Shown piece by piece: positions 8,232-15,683 of a stretch of 25,965 nucleotides of DNA (position 1 is its first letter; every line of letters starts with the position of its first letter). Origin of the DNA: Salinarimonas sp051117315 (GTDB lineage: Bacteria; Pseudomonadota; Alphaproteobacteria; Rhizobiales; Beijerinckiaceae). The stretch covers positions 1-25,965 of the forward strand of contig JBNPEA010000025.1 in assembly GCA_051117315.1 (NCBI GenBank), written 5' to 3'. The translations under genes and the position numbers were made by a program. Below the pieces are notes generated by a model. The model was not told the DNA's origin. It did not search any database and worked only from the letters and a program-made list of their open reading frames with translations.

Positions 8232-8259
8232 TTGACCGGGTCACACAATCCCATATCGT
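8232..8259 (+). promoter_or_regulatory. Candidate sigma-70 promoter of the P47/OrfX-like cluster
   Basis: TTGACC (8232-8237) and TATCGT (8254-8259) are separated by 16 bases. The -35 matches 5 of 6 and the -10 matches 4 of 6 consensus positions. Transcription would start about 40 bases before the first P47-like ATG. Confidence 0.4.
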
Positions 8260-8306
8260 CCAGAAAACAACTGATAAGTGATTCGCAACGGCACGGGGGC
8301 GCGGCC

Positions 8307-9431
8307 ATGGATCTCCAGGGTTGGGACGTAGTGACCGCGAGCAATGTCGTGGCGGTGAACAAGGTTCTCGCCAGCTCGACCTCGACGACGCTGCCGACGT
8401 TCTCCTTCAAGAACACCAGCCTCGCCATCGAGATGAGCGGCGACTTCGGCCCCTGGACCATCCAGCCCGGCGGCTCCGCCAACCGCATCAACCTGATGGT
8501 GCCGATCACGTCGGGCACGCTCAAGGCGCCGCAGTTCCGCGCGCCGATCGACCTGGCGGGCGTCCAGCCCATCCTCAACCTCGCGCTGGTGCTCGTCGCG
8601 GCCCCGAGCAACGGCACGCAGTCGCTCACCTTCTCGATCGAGACGAACTCGCCGCGCCCGGCGACGAGGGACGGCGACGTCTACGTCGCCAATCCCGACG
8701 CGAGCCCGGGCCACGTCCTGCAGACGCGCGACCCGACGGGCCAGGCGGCGCAGATCTTCAACGACTGGTTCGGGCAGATCTTCGTCGAGAACAAGGAGAA
8801 GATCTCCGTCGTCTTCGCCACCGTCATCATGAACCCGCAGGGCGAGCCCTGGCTCGCACCGAAGGCCATTTCGGTGACCTACTTCGAGTCGATGGACAAG
8901 AAGATCCAGGCGCTCGGCATCCAGTCGCTCACGCAGGCCCCCTGGGGCGCGGGCGGGCTCGCGACGGCGGTGGATCCGAGCCTCCTCGTGGCGGGCGACG
9001 ACTACTTCTTCGCCATGGCGCCGGCGGTGTTCCTGAAGAACCTGCTGATGCCGTCCGTGGTGAAGGCGCTCGGCGTGCCCGCCTCGTCGCTGCGCTTCAA
9101 CCCGCCGCCGAACCCCGCGCAGCCGACAGCGTGCTCGATCAGCAACGCGGCCAACATCCCCATGGGCAAGGTGCACAGCGGGGCGATCGACTACTATCCG
9201 GAGCTGACCAGCTACGCGGTGAAGATCAGCGGCAAGCAGATCATCACCACGGCGAGCGGCCGCTTCGACATCACCGGCCTGCACGACGCCTACGTCACGT
9301 TCGACAACCTCAGCGTCGTCACCGAGGTCGGCTACGACCCCAAGACCAACCAGGTCACGTTCAACGTCGTCAGCAAGTCGAGCCCGTCCACGCACGAGCA
9401 CATCCCCTGGTACGAGAAGGAGATCACCTGA
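8307..9431 (+). CDS. P47-like protein (clostridial P47/OrfX TULIP family), main part; stop caused by apparent frameshift
   Basis: Resembles the P47 protein of botulinum neurotoxin OrfX clusters; that family has the TULIP (lipid-binding tubular) fold and an accessory role still poorly defined. Visible blocks are MDLQGWDVVTASNVVAVNK at the N-terminus, GDFGPWTIQPGGSANRI (about 46-62), GDVYV (about 121), PWLAPKAISVTYFES (about 181), VFLKNLLMPSVVKAL (about 241), then SGAIDYYPEL and a terminal IPWYEKEIT. No signal peptide or membrane helix is present in this part. It ends at a TGA after 374 residues, but the P47-type C-terminal segment continues immediately in the -1 frame (next entry). Adding one base at the stop would give a single protein of about 447 residues, near 47 kDa. 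The ATG at 8307 is fixed by the G-W-D motif; the ribosome site is weak (CGGGGG). Confidence 0.75.
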   Translation: MDLQGWDVVTASNVVAVNKVLASSTSTTLPTFSFKNTSLAIEMSGDFGPWTIQPGGSANRINLMVPITSGTLKAPQFRAPIDLAGVQPILNLALVLVAAPSNGTQSLTFSIETNSPRPATRDGDVYVANPDASPGHVLQTRDPTGQAAQIFNDWFGQIFVENKEKISVVFATVIMNPQGEPWLAPKAISVTYFESMDKKIQALGIQSLTQAPWGAGGLATAVDPSLLVAGDDYFFAMAPAVFLKNLLMPSVVKALGVPASSLRFNPPPNPAQPTACSISNAANIPMGKVHSGAIDYYPELTSYAVKISGKQIITTASGRFDITGLHDAYVTFDNLSVVTEVGYDPKTNQVTFNVVSKSSPSTHEHIPWYEKEIT

Positions 9432-9646
9432 TCATTCCGGTGATCGGCCTGATCGTCAACGTGGTGATGGACGTCGTCGTCGCGACCATCGAGGACGCGG
9501 TGACCAACGCCCTCAAGAGTTCCGGCCAGTTCTCCATCGACTCGATCCCGGTCGCGACCGCGGTCTGGTCGGGCCTCGACAAGTTCGAGGCGTCGAGCGC
9601 GGAATTGTCCGATGCGTTCGTGATCCGCGCCTCCGGCGCGTCCTGA
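9432..9646 (+). pseudogene. C-terminal part of the P47-like protein, out of frame with the main part
   Basis: Read in the -1 frame straight after the TGA at 9429-9431, the DNA gives LIIPVIGLIVNVVMDVVVA and ends with ATAVWSGLDKFEASSAEL and DAFVIRASG before a TGA at 9644-9646. A hydrophobic stretch after W-[YW]-E-K and a tail with I-P-x-x-x-x-W are what P47-family proteins carry at this point, and the three downstream paralogues end in the same way. The fragment has no good start of its own: CTG at 9428 follows AAGGAG by five bases, and GTG at 9440 and ATG at 9467 have no site. One missing base, for example a G giving ACC-GTG-ATC, explains everything. It may be a sequencing error or a true disruption. 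Confidence 0.65.
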
Positions 9647-9683
9647 GCCGCCGAGCGCCGTCCCGCGCCGGCACGACGACCTC

Positions 9684-9705
9684 GCGCGCCCCGATCCGGG
9701 CGCGC
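9684..9705 (+). terminator. Hairpin between the first and second P47/OrfX-like genes
   Basis: GCGCGCCC (9684-9691) pairs perfectly with GGGCGCGC (9698-9705) across a six-base loop in the 83-base gap. The following bases are pyrimidine-rich (CTCTCCCTGCTC) but not a T-run. It may act as a leaky terminator or mRNA stabiliser separating the first gene from the coupled block downstream. Confidence 0.35.
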
Positions 9706-9729
9706 CTCTCCCTGCTCGAGGTAACCCCC

Positions 9730-11424
9730 ATGGCGAACGGCTCCAACGGCAACGACACCGGCAACATCGACCTGATGGGCTGGGACACGGTCTTCGCCCT
9801 GCGCCTCGAGGCGCTCAACGCCTCGATCAAGGCGCAGAAGACGACGCCCGCCGACTTCGACGGCACCGATACCGCGGGCGGCGCGCACGTCGCCGGCGCC
9901 TGGAGCGACTGGTCCGTCAAGGGCGGCGAGGGCAACGGCATCATCATGGAGTGCCCGATCAAGACCGGCGCCCTGACCCTGCCGGGCAGCGCCCCGGTCA
10001 CGCTCGACGGCGGCAACGTCGAGGTGATTATCACGCTCGCCTCCGACGAGGCGTCGCAGGAGATCTCCGATCCGACCGCCAAGCCGGACACGGGCACGAC
10101 GCACCACTTCAAGGCGAACCAGACGACCGAGGAATTCGAGCGCCCGCGCGTGCAGTCGGTGACCGCGCCGGGGCTCTCGGGCGGCGACGTCTATGCGGCC
10201 GAGGCCGCGTTCAACGCCTACTACGAGAACAATCTCGCCGCCTTCGACGCGGTCTTCGCCGCGGTGCGGCTCGAGGAGGAGGCAATCGAGGCGGGCAAGC
10301 AATGGCTCAAGCCCGTCGCCTCGCTCTACGGCATGGCCTCGGTGCCGGGCGACCCGAGCCAGGCCTCGTTCGCGCTGCTCAGCCTGACCAGCCAGCCCTC
10401 CGGGCCGCTGCCGCAGCAGAACTTCGACATCCGCATGTTCGACGTCTTCTCCAAGACCGCCACGGCGACGAACTCCGTCTTCGCGGTCTCCGCGCCGCTG
10501 GCGATGCAGAACATCGTCCTGCAGGCCGCCAAGCAGTGCGTCATGGGCGCCACCGACGACGACTTCCACATCGTCAACGACGGCATCACGGTGGCCAACA
10601 AGAACACCCTCCAGTGGGGCAACTTCCAGCTCACCAAGGACGACCCGACGAGCATCGTCGTGCCGACGATCGCGCCCGGCGACTTCGAGCTGACGCTCGA
10701 CGGGATGAACTTCCACCTGAGCATCTCGCAGGCCTCGTTCACGACGCCCGACGGCACAGCCGACGTGAAGCTCACCGCCGACCAATACTTCAACGTCGAG
10801 GCGGCGAAGCTCTCCGACGGCAAGTACTACCTCGTTCCCTCGCCGGGGCTCGGCACCAACTCGATCCGCGCCGACGTCTCCCCCAACAAGGGCTTCGAGA
10901 TCGCGATGATCATCGAGTCGATCGCGATCGGCATCGCGTTCGGCTTCATCGGCGCCGAGCTCGGCGAGGCGCTGGGCGGCGCGGTCTCCACGGCGACGAC
11001 GGAGGGCGGCGAGGGCGTCGTCGAGGCCGGCGCGGAGGCGATCGACGACGAGTTCAGCCAGATGTCCGAGGAGGAGATCTCGGCGGCCGAGGACAGCTCG
11101 GTGGAGGACGCCACCGAGTCGATCGAGTCCGGCGGCGAGCAGGGCAACAGCCGCACTGGCATCTTCGCCAACAAGTACAAGGTCTGGGGCGGTGTGCTCG
11201 GCGGCATGCTGGGCATCCCGATCGGCGTCCTGCCGCAGATCATGACGATGATCTGGAACGACAAGATCACCGAGGGCAACGTGCCCACGATCGACGACTT
11301 CGCCACGAACTTCTCCGCCGCGATCCAGTGGCCCTACGTGGAGAGCTGGCAGGTCACCGGCGGCACCTTCCGCGCCGCCTTCCTGCTCGGCGGCAGCGCC
11401 ACGAACGCGGGGACGACGGAATGA
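9730..11424 (+). CDS. P47/OrfX-like (TULIP family) protein 2, with hydrophobic segments and acidic insert
   Basis: Second member of the tandem family, 564 residues, the longest. After 15 polar residues comes LMGWDTVFALRLEALNASI, then GAWSDWSVKGGEGNGI (about 56-71), GDVYAAEAAFNAYYENNL (about 154), QWLKPVASLYGMAS, and LAMQNIVLQAAKQCV (about 257), the same order of blocks as in its neighbours. Around 386-425 a hydrophobic, Gly/Ala-rich stretch begins GFEIAMIIESIAIGIAFGF. It is followed by a strongly acidic Glu/Asp/Ser linker (about 428-472) and a second hydrophobic segment (VWGGVLGGMLGIPIGVLP). The tail, with VPTIDDFATNF and WPYVESWQVTGG, matches the family C-terminus. There is no signal peptide. 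The stop overlaps the next ATG (ATGA). Role inferred only: lipid-binding or complex-forming accessory protein. Whether it is closer to OrfX2 or OrfX3 I cannot decide by eye. Confidence 0.7.
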   Translation: MANGSNGNDTGNIDLMGWDTVFALRLEALNASIKAQKTTPADFDGTDTAGGAHVAGAWSDWSVKGGEGNGIIMECPIKTGALTLPGSAPVTLDGGNVEVIITLASDEASQEISDPTAKPDTGTTHHFKANQTTEEFERPRVQSVTAPGLSGGDVYAAEAAFNAYYENNLAAFDAVFAAVRLEEEAIEAGKQWLKPVASLYGMASVPGDPSQASFALLSLTSQPSGPLPQQNFDIRMFDVFSKTATATNSVFAVSAPLAMQNIVLQAAKQCVMGATDDDFHIVNDGITVANKNTLQWGNFQLTKDDPTSIVVPTIAPGDFELTLDGMNFHLSISQASFTTPDGTADVKLTADQYFNVEAAKLSDGKYYLVPSPGLGTNSIRADVSPNKGFEIAMIIESIAIGIAFGFIGAELGEALGGAVSTATTEGGEGVVEAGAEAIDDEFSQMSEEEISAAEDSSVEDATESIESGGEQGNSRTGIFANKYKVWGGVLGGMLGIPIGVLPQIMTMIWNDKITEGNVPTIDDFATNFSAAIQWPYVESWQVTGGTFRAAFLLGGSATNAGTTE

Positions 11425-12860
11425 GCGCCGCGCCGGTCACCACCCCGCAAGGCGAGATCTCGACCTTCGGCTGGGATACGGCGTTCGCGGTGCGCATCGC
11501 CAACGTCAACGCGGCGATCGTGGCGCGCAAGGCCTCTCCAACCGGGTTCTCCTACACGGACGCGAGCGATCCGAAGGTGACCTGCGAGGGCACATTCGGC
11601 GACTGGAGGCTCGTGCGGGGCGGCGACGGCTCGGGGGTCAACGTCGAGCTGCCGGTGAGCGCCGTGACCGGCGTCGCGCCGAACGGCGACAGCTACGCGC
11701 CATTTTCCTGGACCGCCGGCTCGATCACGATGACGGTGCGGCTGCACTTCTTCGACGACGCCGCGGACGCGACCGGCAAGAAGAAGCACCTCAAGGTCAA
11801 GCACACGAGCGACGAGCCGAGCGTGCCCGTCGTCGAGGTCTTCGGGGTGGACGAGACGATCCTCCCCTCCCCCGCCTGGGCGATGTACTCGATCCAGGCG
11901 GCGCTCGTCGCCTGGTGCGAGGCCAACCTCGCGGACTTCGCCTACATCTTCTCGATCGCCGACCTCAACGACGAGGCGGACACGGGAGCCTGGGCCTTCC
12001 TCAAGCCGTCCTACGTCTCCTACTCCTACGTCGACGGGCCGGACGACGAGGACGCCTTCCTCGGCGTGCTCGCGATGTGCGGCACGCGCTCGCCCGCGGG
12101 GCTCCAGCAGGTCATCGACAAGCGCATCGTTCCCAAGGGCGTCGAGGGCGCCTTCTGCATCTCGCGCACGCTGATGCTGCAGGACCTGATCGTGCCCTCG
12201 CTGCAGCGGATGTGGCCGAACCTGAAGCCCGAGGACCTCGAGATCGGCGACCAGCAGATCCAGCTCAAGCCCAACGTCTCCGTCGACCTGCCGGAGGTCG
12301 AGCACCAGGGCAACATCTACACACCACAGCTCAAGCAGTTCACCTTCATGATCGAAGGTCCGCAGGTCTCGATCGACGCCTACACCGAGACGGACGTGGA
12401 CGCGGGCGTCAAGGCCTGGTGCCGGTCGACGAACCGCTACACGATCGTGAAGGGCACCAACAAGTCCGGCCAGACCACCCTCGCCTACCAGCGCATCGGC
12501 GATCCGGAGGAGACCCACGGCAACATCATCGCCGAATGGGTGAAGATCACCGACGCCATCCTCGCGATCGTGCTCGCCATCGCGCTCGCCGTGCTGGCCG
12601 TGGTGACCGGCGGCGCGGCGGTACCGGTGATCGTGGTGATCGGGGCGCTGCTCGTCGGCCTCGTCGGCTTCTCGGCGGAGATCGAGGGCATGATCGCCAA
12701 CGACGACGCGCCGGCGATCGATCTCCTGCAGGACAACGTCTACGCCCCGATGGTGTGGACCGACAGCCAGGACTTCACCGTCTCCGCCGTCGATCTCGAC
12801 GGCTCGTTGCGGCTCGCCGGTGCGCTCGGGTTCACGAGCGCCGCCGTCGCGTGCACCTGA
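11421..12860 (+). CDS. P47/OrfX-like (TULIP family) protein 3
   Basis: Third family member, 479 residues. The conserved blocks are STFGWDTAFAVRIANVNAAI, GTFGDWRLVRGGDGSGV, WAMYSIQAALVAWCEANL, WAFLKPSYVSYSYV and RTLMLQDLIVPSLQRMWP. Residues about 375-425 form a long hydrophobic stretch (ITDAILAIVLAIALAVLAVV and more) that could be one or two membrane segments or the lipid-lined core seen in TULIP folds. Unlike proteins 2 and 4 it has no acidic insert. The C-terminus, VYAPMVWTDSQDFTVSAVDL, corresponds to the IP-W tail of the others. Its ATG overlaps the previous stop (ATGA), and a 14-base gap with GGGAGG separates it from the next gene. It has seven or so cysteines, more than its paralogues, but no secretion signal. 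The biological role is unknown. Confidence 0.7.
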   Translation: MSAAPVTTPQGEISTFGWDTAFAVRIANVNAAIVARKASPTGFSYTDASDPKVTCEGTFGDWRLVRGGDGSGVNVELPVSAVTGVAPNGDSYAPFSWTAGSITMTVRLHFFDDAADATGKKKHLKVKHTSDEPSVPVVEVFGVDETILPSPAWAMYSIQAALVAWCEANLADFAYIFSIADLNDEADTGAWAFLKPSYVSYSYVDGPDDEDAFLGVLAMCGTRSPAGLQQVIDKRIVPKGVEGAFCISRTLMLQDLIVPSLQRMWPNLKPEDLEIGDQQIQLKPNVSVDLPEVEHQGNIYTPQLKQFTFMIEGPQVSIDAYTETDVDAGVKAWCRSTNRYTIVKGTNKSGQTTLAYQRIGDPEETHGNIIAEWVKITDAILAIVLAIALAVLAVVTGGAAVPVIVVIGALLVGLVGFSAEIEGMIANDDAPAIDLLQDNVYAPMVWTDSQDFTVSAVDLDGSLRLAGALGFTSAAVACT

Positions 12861-12874
12861 GGGAGGTCACGACC

Positions 12875-14503
12875 ATGCTCGACACGTTCGGCTGGGATCT
12901 CGTCTACGCCACGACGCTGACCGCGGTGGACGCGGCGGTGAAGGCGAGCGGACGGGTTCCCGCCTCCTTCTCCGGCGGCGGCGTCGCGGGGGACTGGGGC
13001 GCCTGGGACCTCGTCCCCGGCGCGCCCTCGAACCGCATCGTCGTCGGCTGCACCGTCGCCACCGGCACGGCGACCCTCGGCGGCAAGTCGCTCGACCTCG
13101 CCGGCTCGACCATCAACGTCCTCGTCGCGCTCGTGCTCGCCGACGACGGCACGATCACGCCCGAGGGCGGAGCCGATGTCGTGCTCGATCGCTACAGCTT
13201 CCCGCCGGGCGTGACGGGCGACGACGTCTACGACGTGGCCAAGGCCTTCCACGCCATCCTCCAGCAGCAGGTGCCGCTCCTCGCCGGCGCCTTCGGCTCG
13301 ATCACGACCGGCGTCGCCGCAGCGCCGGCCGGCGATCGCCCCTGGATCGTGCCGACCTCCGCCGCCGTCGCCATCACGCCGCTGCCCGCGAACGACCCGC
13401 GCGGCGCCATCGTCGCGCTCCTCGCCATGACCGAGCACCGCTCGATGAGCGAGCTTCAGCTCGCCGTCGACGGGCGCGTGCTCGACGGCGCGCCGGACGG
13501 CTGCGACCGCTGCATCGCGCTCGGCCCGCACCGGGTCGACGAGGACCTCCTGATGCCCGCCATCACGTCGATCGTGCAGGGCTCGGCGCTGTCGGACTTC
13601 TCCGCCAGCGCCACGGGCACGGTCTACAACACCGGCACGATGACCTGGGGCGCGTTCACCTACACCGACGCGGACGACGGAACGACCACGATCCACCCGA
13701 CGATCCCGGCGGGCAATCTCCAGCTGACGCTGAACGGGGCGGTGGCGCACGTCTCGATGTCGAACGTGCACTTCCCCTATCCGGCCTGGCACGGCCCCGG
13801 CGAGATCCGGGTGGCGATGAACGCCGAGCAGTTCGTGACGATGGGGATCGTGCGCCGCGACGACGGGCACCTCGTCCTCGCGGAGGTCGCCGACCCGGTG
13901 CAGAGCTTCCACGTCACGGTCATCCCCGACCACGACGTCCAGGCCTTCCAGATCGCGGTGAACGTCGCGCTCCAGGTGCTGTTCGCGGTGATCGGCGGGG
14001 CGCTCGATTCAGCGGCCGGCGCGGCCGAGAACGCGGCCTCCGAATCGGTGGAGGAGGAGGCGAGCGGTCAGCTCGTCTCGGACTTCGAGGACGAGGAGAT
14101 CGTGGGCCTGCTCGACGGCCACGCCAGCGAGGAGGACATCGAGCGGGCCGAGGAGGAGGCCGGCCAGCAGGCGGGCGAGGCCGTCGCCAACGGCGGGAAC
14201 GCCGGCTGGGTGCAGAGCTTCAAGTCGGCGATCATGGCCAACCGGACCAAGATCCTGCTGAAGATCATCGAGAAGATGGTCGAGGTCCCGGCCGGCAAGA
14301 TCGTCGACATCGCCGTGGCGCTGGCCAAGAACCAGTACGACCAGCTGCCGACGATCGACCCGCTCGCCGTCGACGCGGCGCTGCCGGTCACCTGGGCCGA
14401 CCGCGAGGGGATCGCCTTCGAGGGCGGCAAGGTGGACGGCGCCATCGTGTTCTGGGGCATGTCGACGGACGCGGCCAAGGCGCTGCGGGGAGGTGGATCA
14501 TGA
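12875..14503 (+). CDS. P47/OrfX-like (TULIP family) protein 4, with acidic insert
   Basis: Fourth family member, 542 residues. It begins MLDTFGWDLVYATTLTAVD, very close in pattern to the P47 start. Next come GDWGAWDLVPGAPSNRI, GDDVYDVAKAFHAILQQQV, PWIVPTSAAVAITPLP and RVDEDLLMPAITSIV. From about residue 350 it follows the plan of protein 2: a hydrophobic segment (QIAVNVALQVLFAVIGGAL), an acidic Glu-rich insert (about 385-440), an amphipathic Lys/Ile segment (ILLKIIEKMVEVPAGKIVDI), then LPTIDPLAV and a tail with VTWADREGIAFEGG. Proteins 2 and 4 therefore look like a duplicated sub-pair. GGGAGG at 12861-12866, eight bases before the ATG, is the best ribosome site in the cluster. The stop overlaps the next gene (ATGA). 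No signal peptide is visible. Confidence 0.7.
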   Translation: MLDTFGWDLVYATTLTAVDAAVKASGRVPASFSGGGVAGDWGAWDLVPGAPSNRIVVGCTVATGTATLGGKSLDLAGSTINVLVALVLADDGTITPEGGADVVLDRYSFPPGVTGDDVYDVAKAFHAILQQQVPLLAGAFGSITTGVAAAPAGDRPWIVPTSAAVAITPLPANDPRGAIVALLAMTEHRSMSELQLAVDGRVLDGAPDGCDRCIALGPHRVDEDLLMPAITSIVQGSALSDFSASATGTVYNTGTMTWGAFTYTDADDGTTTIHPTIPAGNLQLTLNGAVAHVSMSNVHFPYPAWHGPGEIRVAMNAEQFVTMGIVRRDDGHLVLAEVADPVQSFHVTVIPDHDVQAFQIAVNVALQVLFAVIGGALDSAAGAAENAASESVEEEASGQLVSDFEDEEIVGLLDGHASEEDIERAEEEAGQQAGEAVANGGNAGWVQSFKSAIMANRTKILLKIIEKMVEVPAGKIVDIAVALAKNQYDQLPTIDPLAVDAALPVTWADREGIAFEGGKVDGAIVFWGMSTDAAKALRGGGS

Positions 14504-14832
14504 CTCATCCCATCAGGCTCACGGCCACGATCGCCGTCGATCCGGGCCAGGCGCAGGCGGCAGAGGCGGCCCGCGATCGGGTCGCCGAGGCGGTGGCGCC
14601 GGCCGACGATCTCTTCCTCACCGCGGGCTGGGAGAACGGCAACGCCATCCTGACGATCCGCGTCGGCGCCGCCTCCCAGGCGGCCGTCGACCGGCATCTG
14701 AAGGAGCACGGGCCGCTCTACGGGCAGTTCGACGGCATCGCCCGCGTCACCCGGATGCGTGTCGAGGGGCCGGTCGACGAGGCGACCCTCGCCTCGATGA
14801 CGCGCCTCGCCGACGTCGTCGAGACCGCATGA
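14500..14832 (+). CDS. Small protein of unknown function in the P47/OrfX-like operon
   Basis: I do not recognise this 110-residue protein. It is soluble-looking and mixed alpha/beta in pattern: an extended strand MTHPIRLTATIAVDP, an Ala/Glu-rich helix, a segment LFLTAGWENGNAILTIRVG, and a helix with HLKEHGPLYGQFDGIARVTR. There are no cysteines, signal peptide or membrane helix. It overlaps both neighbours by ATGA junctions and is preceded by GGGGAGG within the previous gene, so it must be translated together with P47/OrfX-like protein 4 and the glycosyltransferase. By position it could be a partner or chaperone of the TULIP proteins; that is inference only. Confidence 0.7.
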   Translation: MTHPIRLTATIAVDPGQAQAAEAARDRVAEAVAPADDLFLTAGWENGNAILTIRVGAASQAAVDRHLKEHGPLYGQFDGIARVTRMRVEGPVDEATLASMTRLADVVETA

Positions 14833-15683
14833 GCCGCGCGCGCATCGCGATCGTCACGGGCAACGCCCCACCGGAGGACCCCGCGGGGCTGAAGTACACG
14901 CGCCTGGGGCCGATCGGGGTCGCGGCAGCACAGGGTTATGCCGCGCGGCACGGCTACGGCTTCTACGGCACGCTACCCGACGTCGGCGCGCGGCCGGCCT
15001 GCTGGGCGAAGATCCCCGCCCTCCTCGCCGCGCTCGAGAGCCACGACTGGGCGGTGTGGGTCGATTCCGACGCCGTCGCGCTCGCGCCCGCGCACGATCT
15101 CGCGCCGCTGCTGGCGAGCGACGCGGACGTCGTCGCCCAGGACCCCGACGCGTTCTTCGCGGATCTCGGCCTCGACCCGGTCCTGGGGCGCGCCTCCCAG
15201 CCGCTGCATACCTGCGTCATCGCGCTGCGCGAGGGGGGCTTCGCCCGCGATCTCCTCGCCGCCGCCTGGGAGGAGACCCAGTTCGTGAAGCCCGCTGTGC
15301 CCTGGAACGGCATCGGCGAGCAGGAGGCGATCAACGCCGTCCTCAAGCGCCGCCCGCCCGCGCCGGGGCGCATCCGCACCGTGAACGACCTCCAGGCGCC
15401 GCCGCGGCTCGCCTCGCCGACGACTCGGTTCGTGCACTTCTACGGAGACCGCGCCGCGCCGCTCGTGCCCGAGGCGACCGCCGCGCGGGTCCTCGACGCC
15501 TTCGCCGAGGCGGTGCGCGCGGGGCGCGGCGGCGCCATGGATCTCGGGCTCGTCCACTTCTGCGCGATCCAGAGGTCGACCCCGGGCGGGCCGATCGACC
15601 GCGGCGGGCCGGAGCGCTTCGGCTACGACGCGGCCGCGCTGCTGGCGGCGGCGCGGGCGTTCGCGGCGGAGGCGGCTGCATGA
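14829..15683 (+). CDS. Putative glycosyltransferase (GT-A fold, DxD motif) in the P47/OrfX-like operon
   Basis: Protein of 284 residues resembling galactosyltransferases of the GMA12/MNN10 (GT34-like) group. The N-terminal strand ARIAIVTGNAPPEDPAG is followed by YAARHGYGFYG. The core block ARPACWAKIPALLAALESHD then runs into WAVWVDSDAVALAP, where D-S-D is the expected metal and sugar-nucleotide site. Further on come PLHTCVIALREGGFARDLL, NGIGEQEAINAVL and FVHFYGD. These are the typical acceptor-side Glu-Gln-Glu/Asp and terminal His features of such enzymes. The donor and acceptor cannot be deduced. It overlaps both neighbours (ATGA at each end). It may modify a component of the module, act on lipid or glycan, or be an effector; none of these is shown by sequence. 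Confidence 0.7.
   Translation: MSRARIAIVTGNAPPEDPAGLKYTRLGPIGVAAAQGYAARHGYGFYGTLPDVGARPACWAKIPALLAALESHDWAVWVDSDAVALAPAHDLAPLLASDADVVAQDPDAFFADLGLDPVLGRASQPLHTCVIALREGGFARDLLAAAWEETQFVKPAVPWNGIGEQEAINAVLKRRPPAPGRIRTVNDLQAPPRLASPTTRFVHFYGDRAAPLVPEATAARVLDAFAEAVRAGRGGAMDLGLVHFCAIQRSTPGGPIDRGGPERFGYDAAALLAAARAFAAEAAA

Larger units (their letters stand above)
8013..8306. other. Divergent promoter region between ccoG and the P47-like gene
   Basis: A 294-base non-coding region serving two transcription units reading apart. It contains the FNR/FixK site near ccoG and a candidate sigma-70 promoter near the P47-like gene, both listed separately. The right-hand 130 bases are clearly less GC-rich than the surrounding genes. 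No small ORF here has support. Confidence 0.6.

Noticed and set aside
9370..9415. HExxH-like zinc protease motif in the P47-like protein
   Set aside because: The sequence is T-H-E-H-I-P-W, which lacks the second His at the required position.
9415..9435. Programmed -1 frameshifting in the P47-like gene
   Set aside because: A Shine-Dalgarno-like AAGGAG is present, but there is no slippery heptamer and no obvious downstream stimulatory structure; a missing base is simpler.
8321..9646. A long plus-strand frame covering the P47-like gene
   Set aside because: Arg/Gly-rich and out of frame up to 9431; only the part after 9431 is credible, as the shifted C-terminus.
11915..14832. Long Arg/Gly/Asp-rich frames overlapping the OrfX-like genes on both strands
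   Set aside because: Compositional shadows of the real genes with no family motifs or ribosome sites; the overlapping real genes explain the region.
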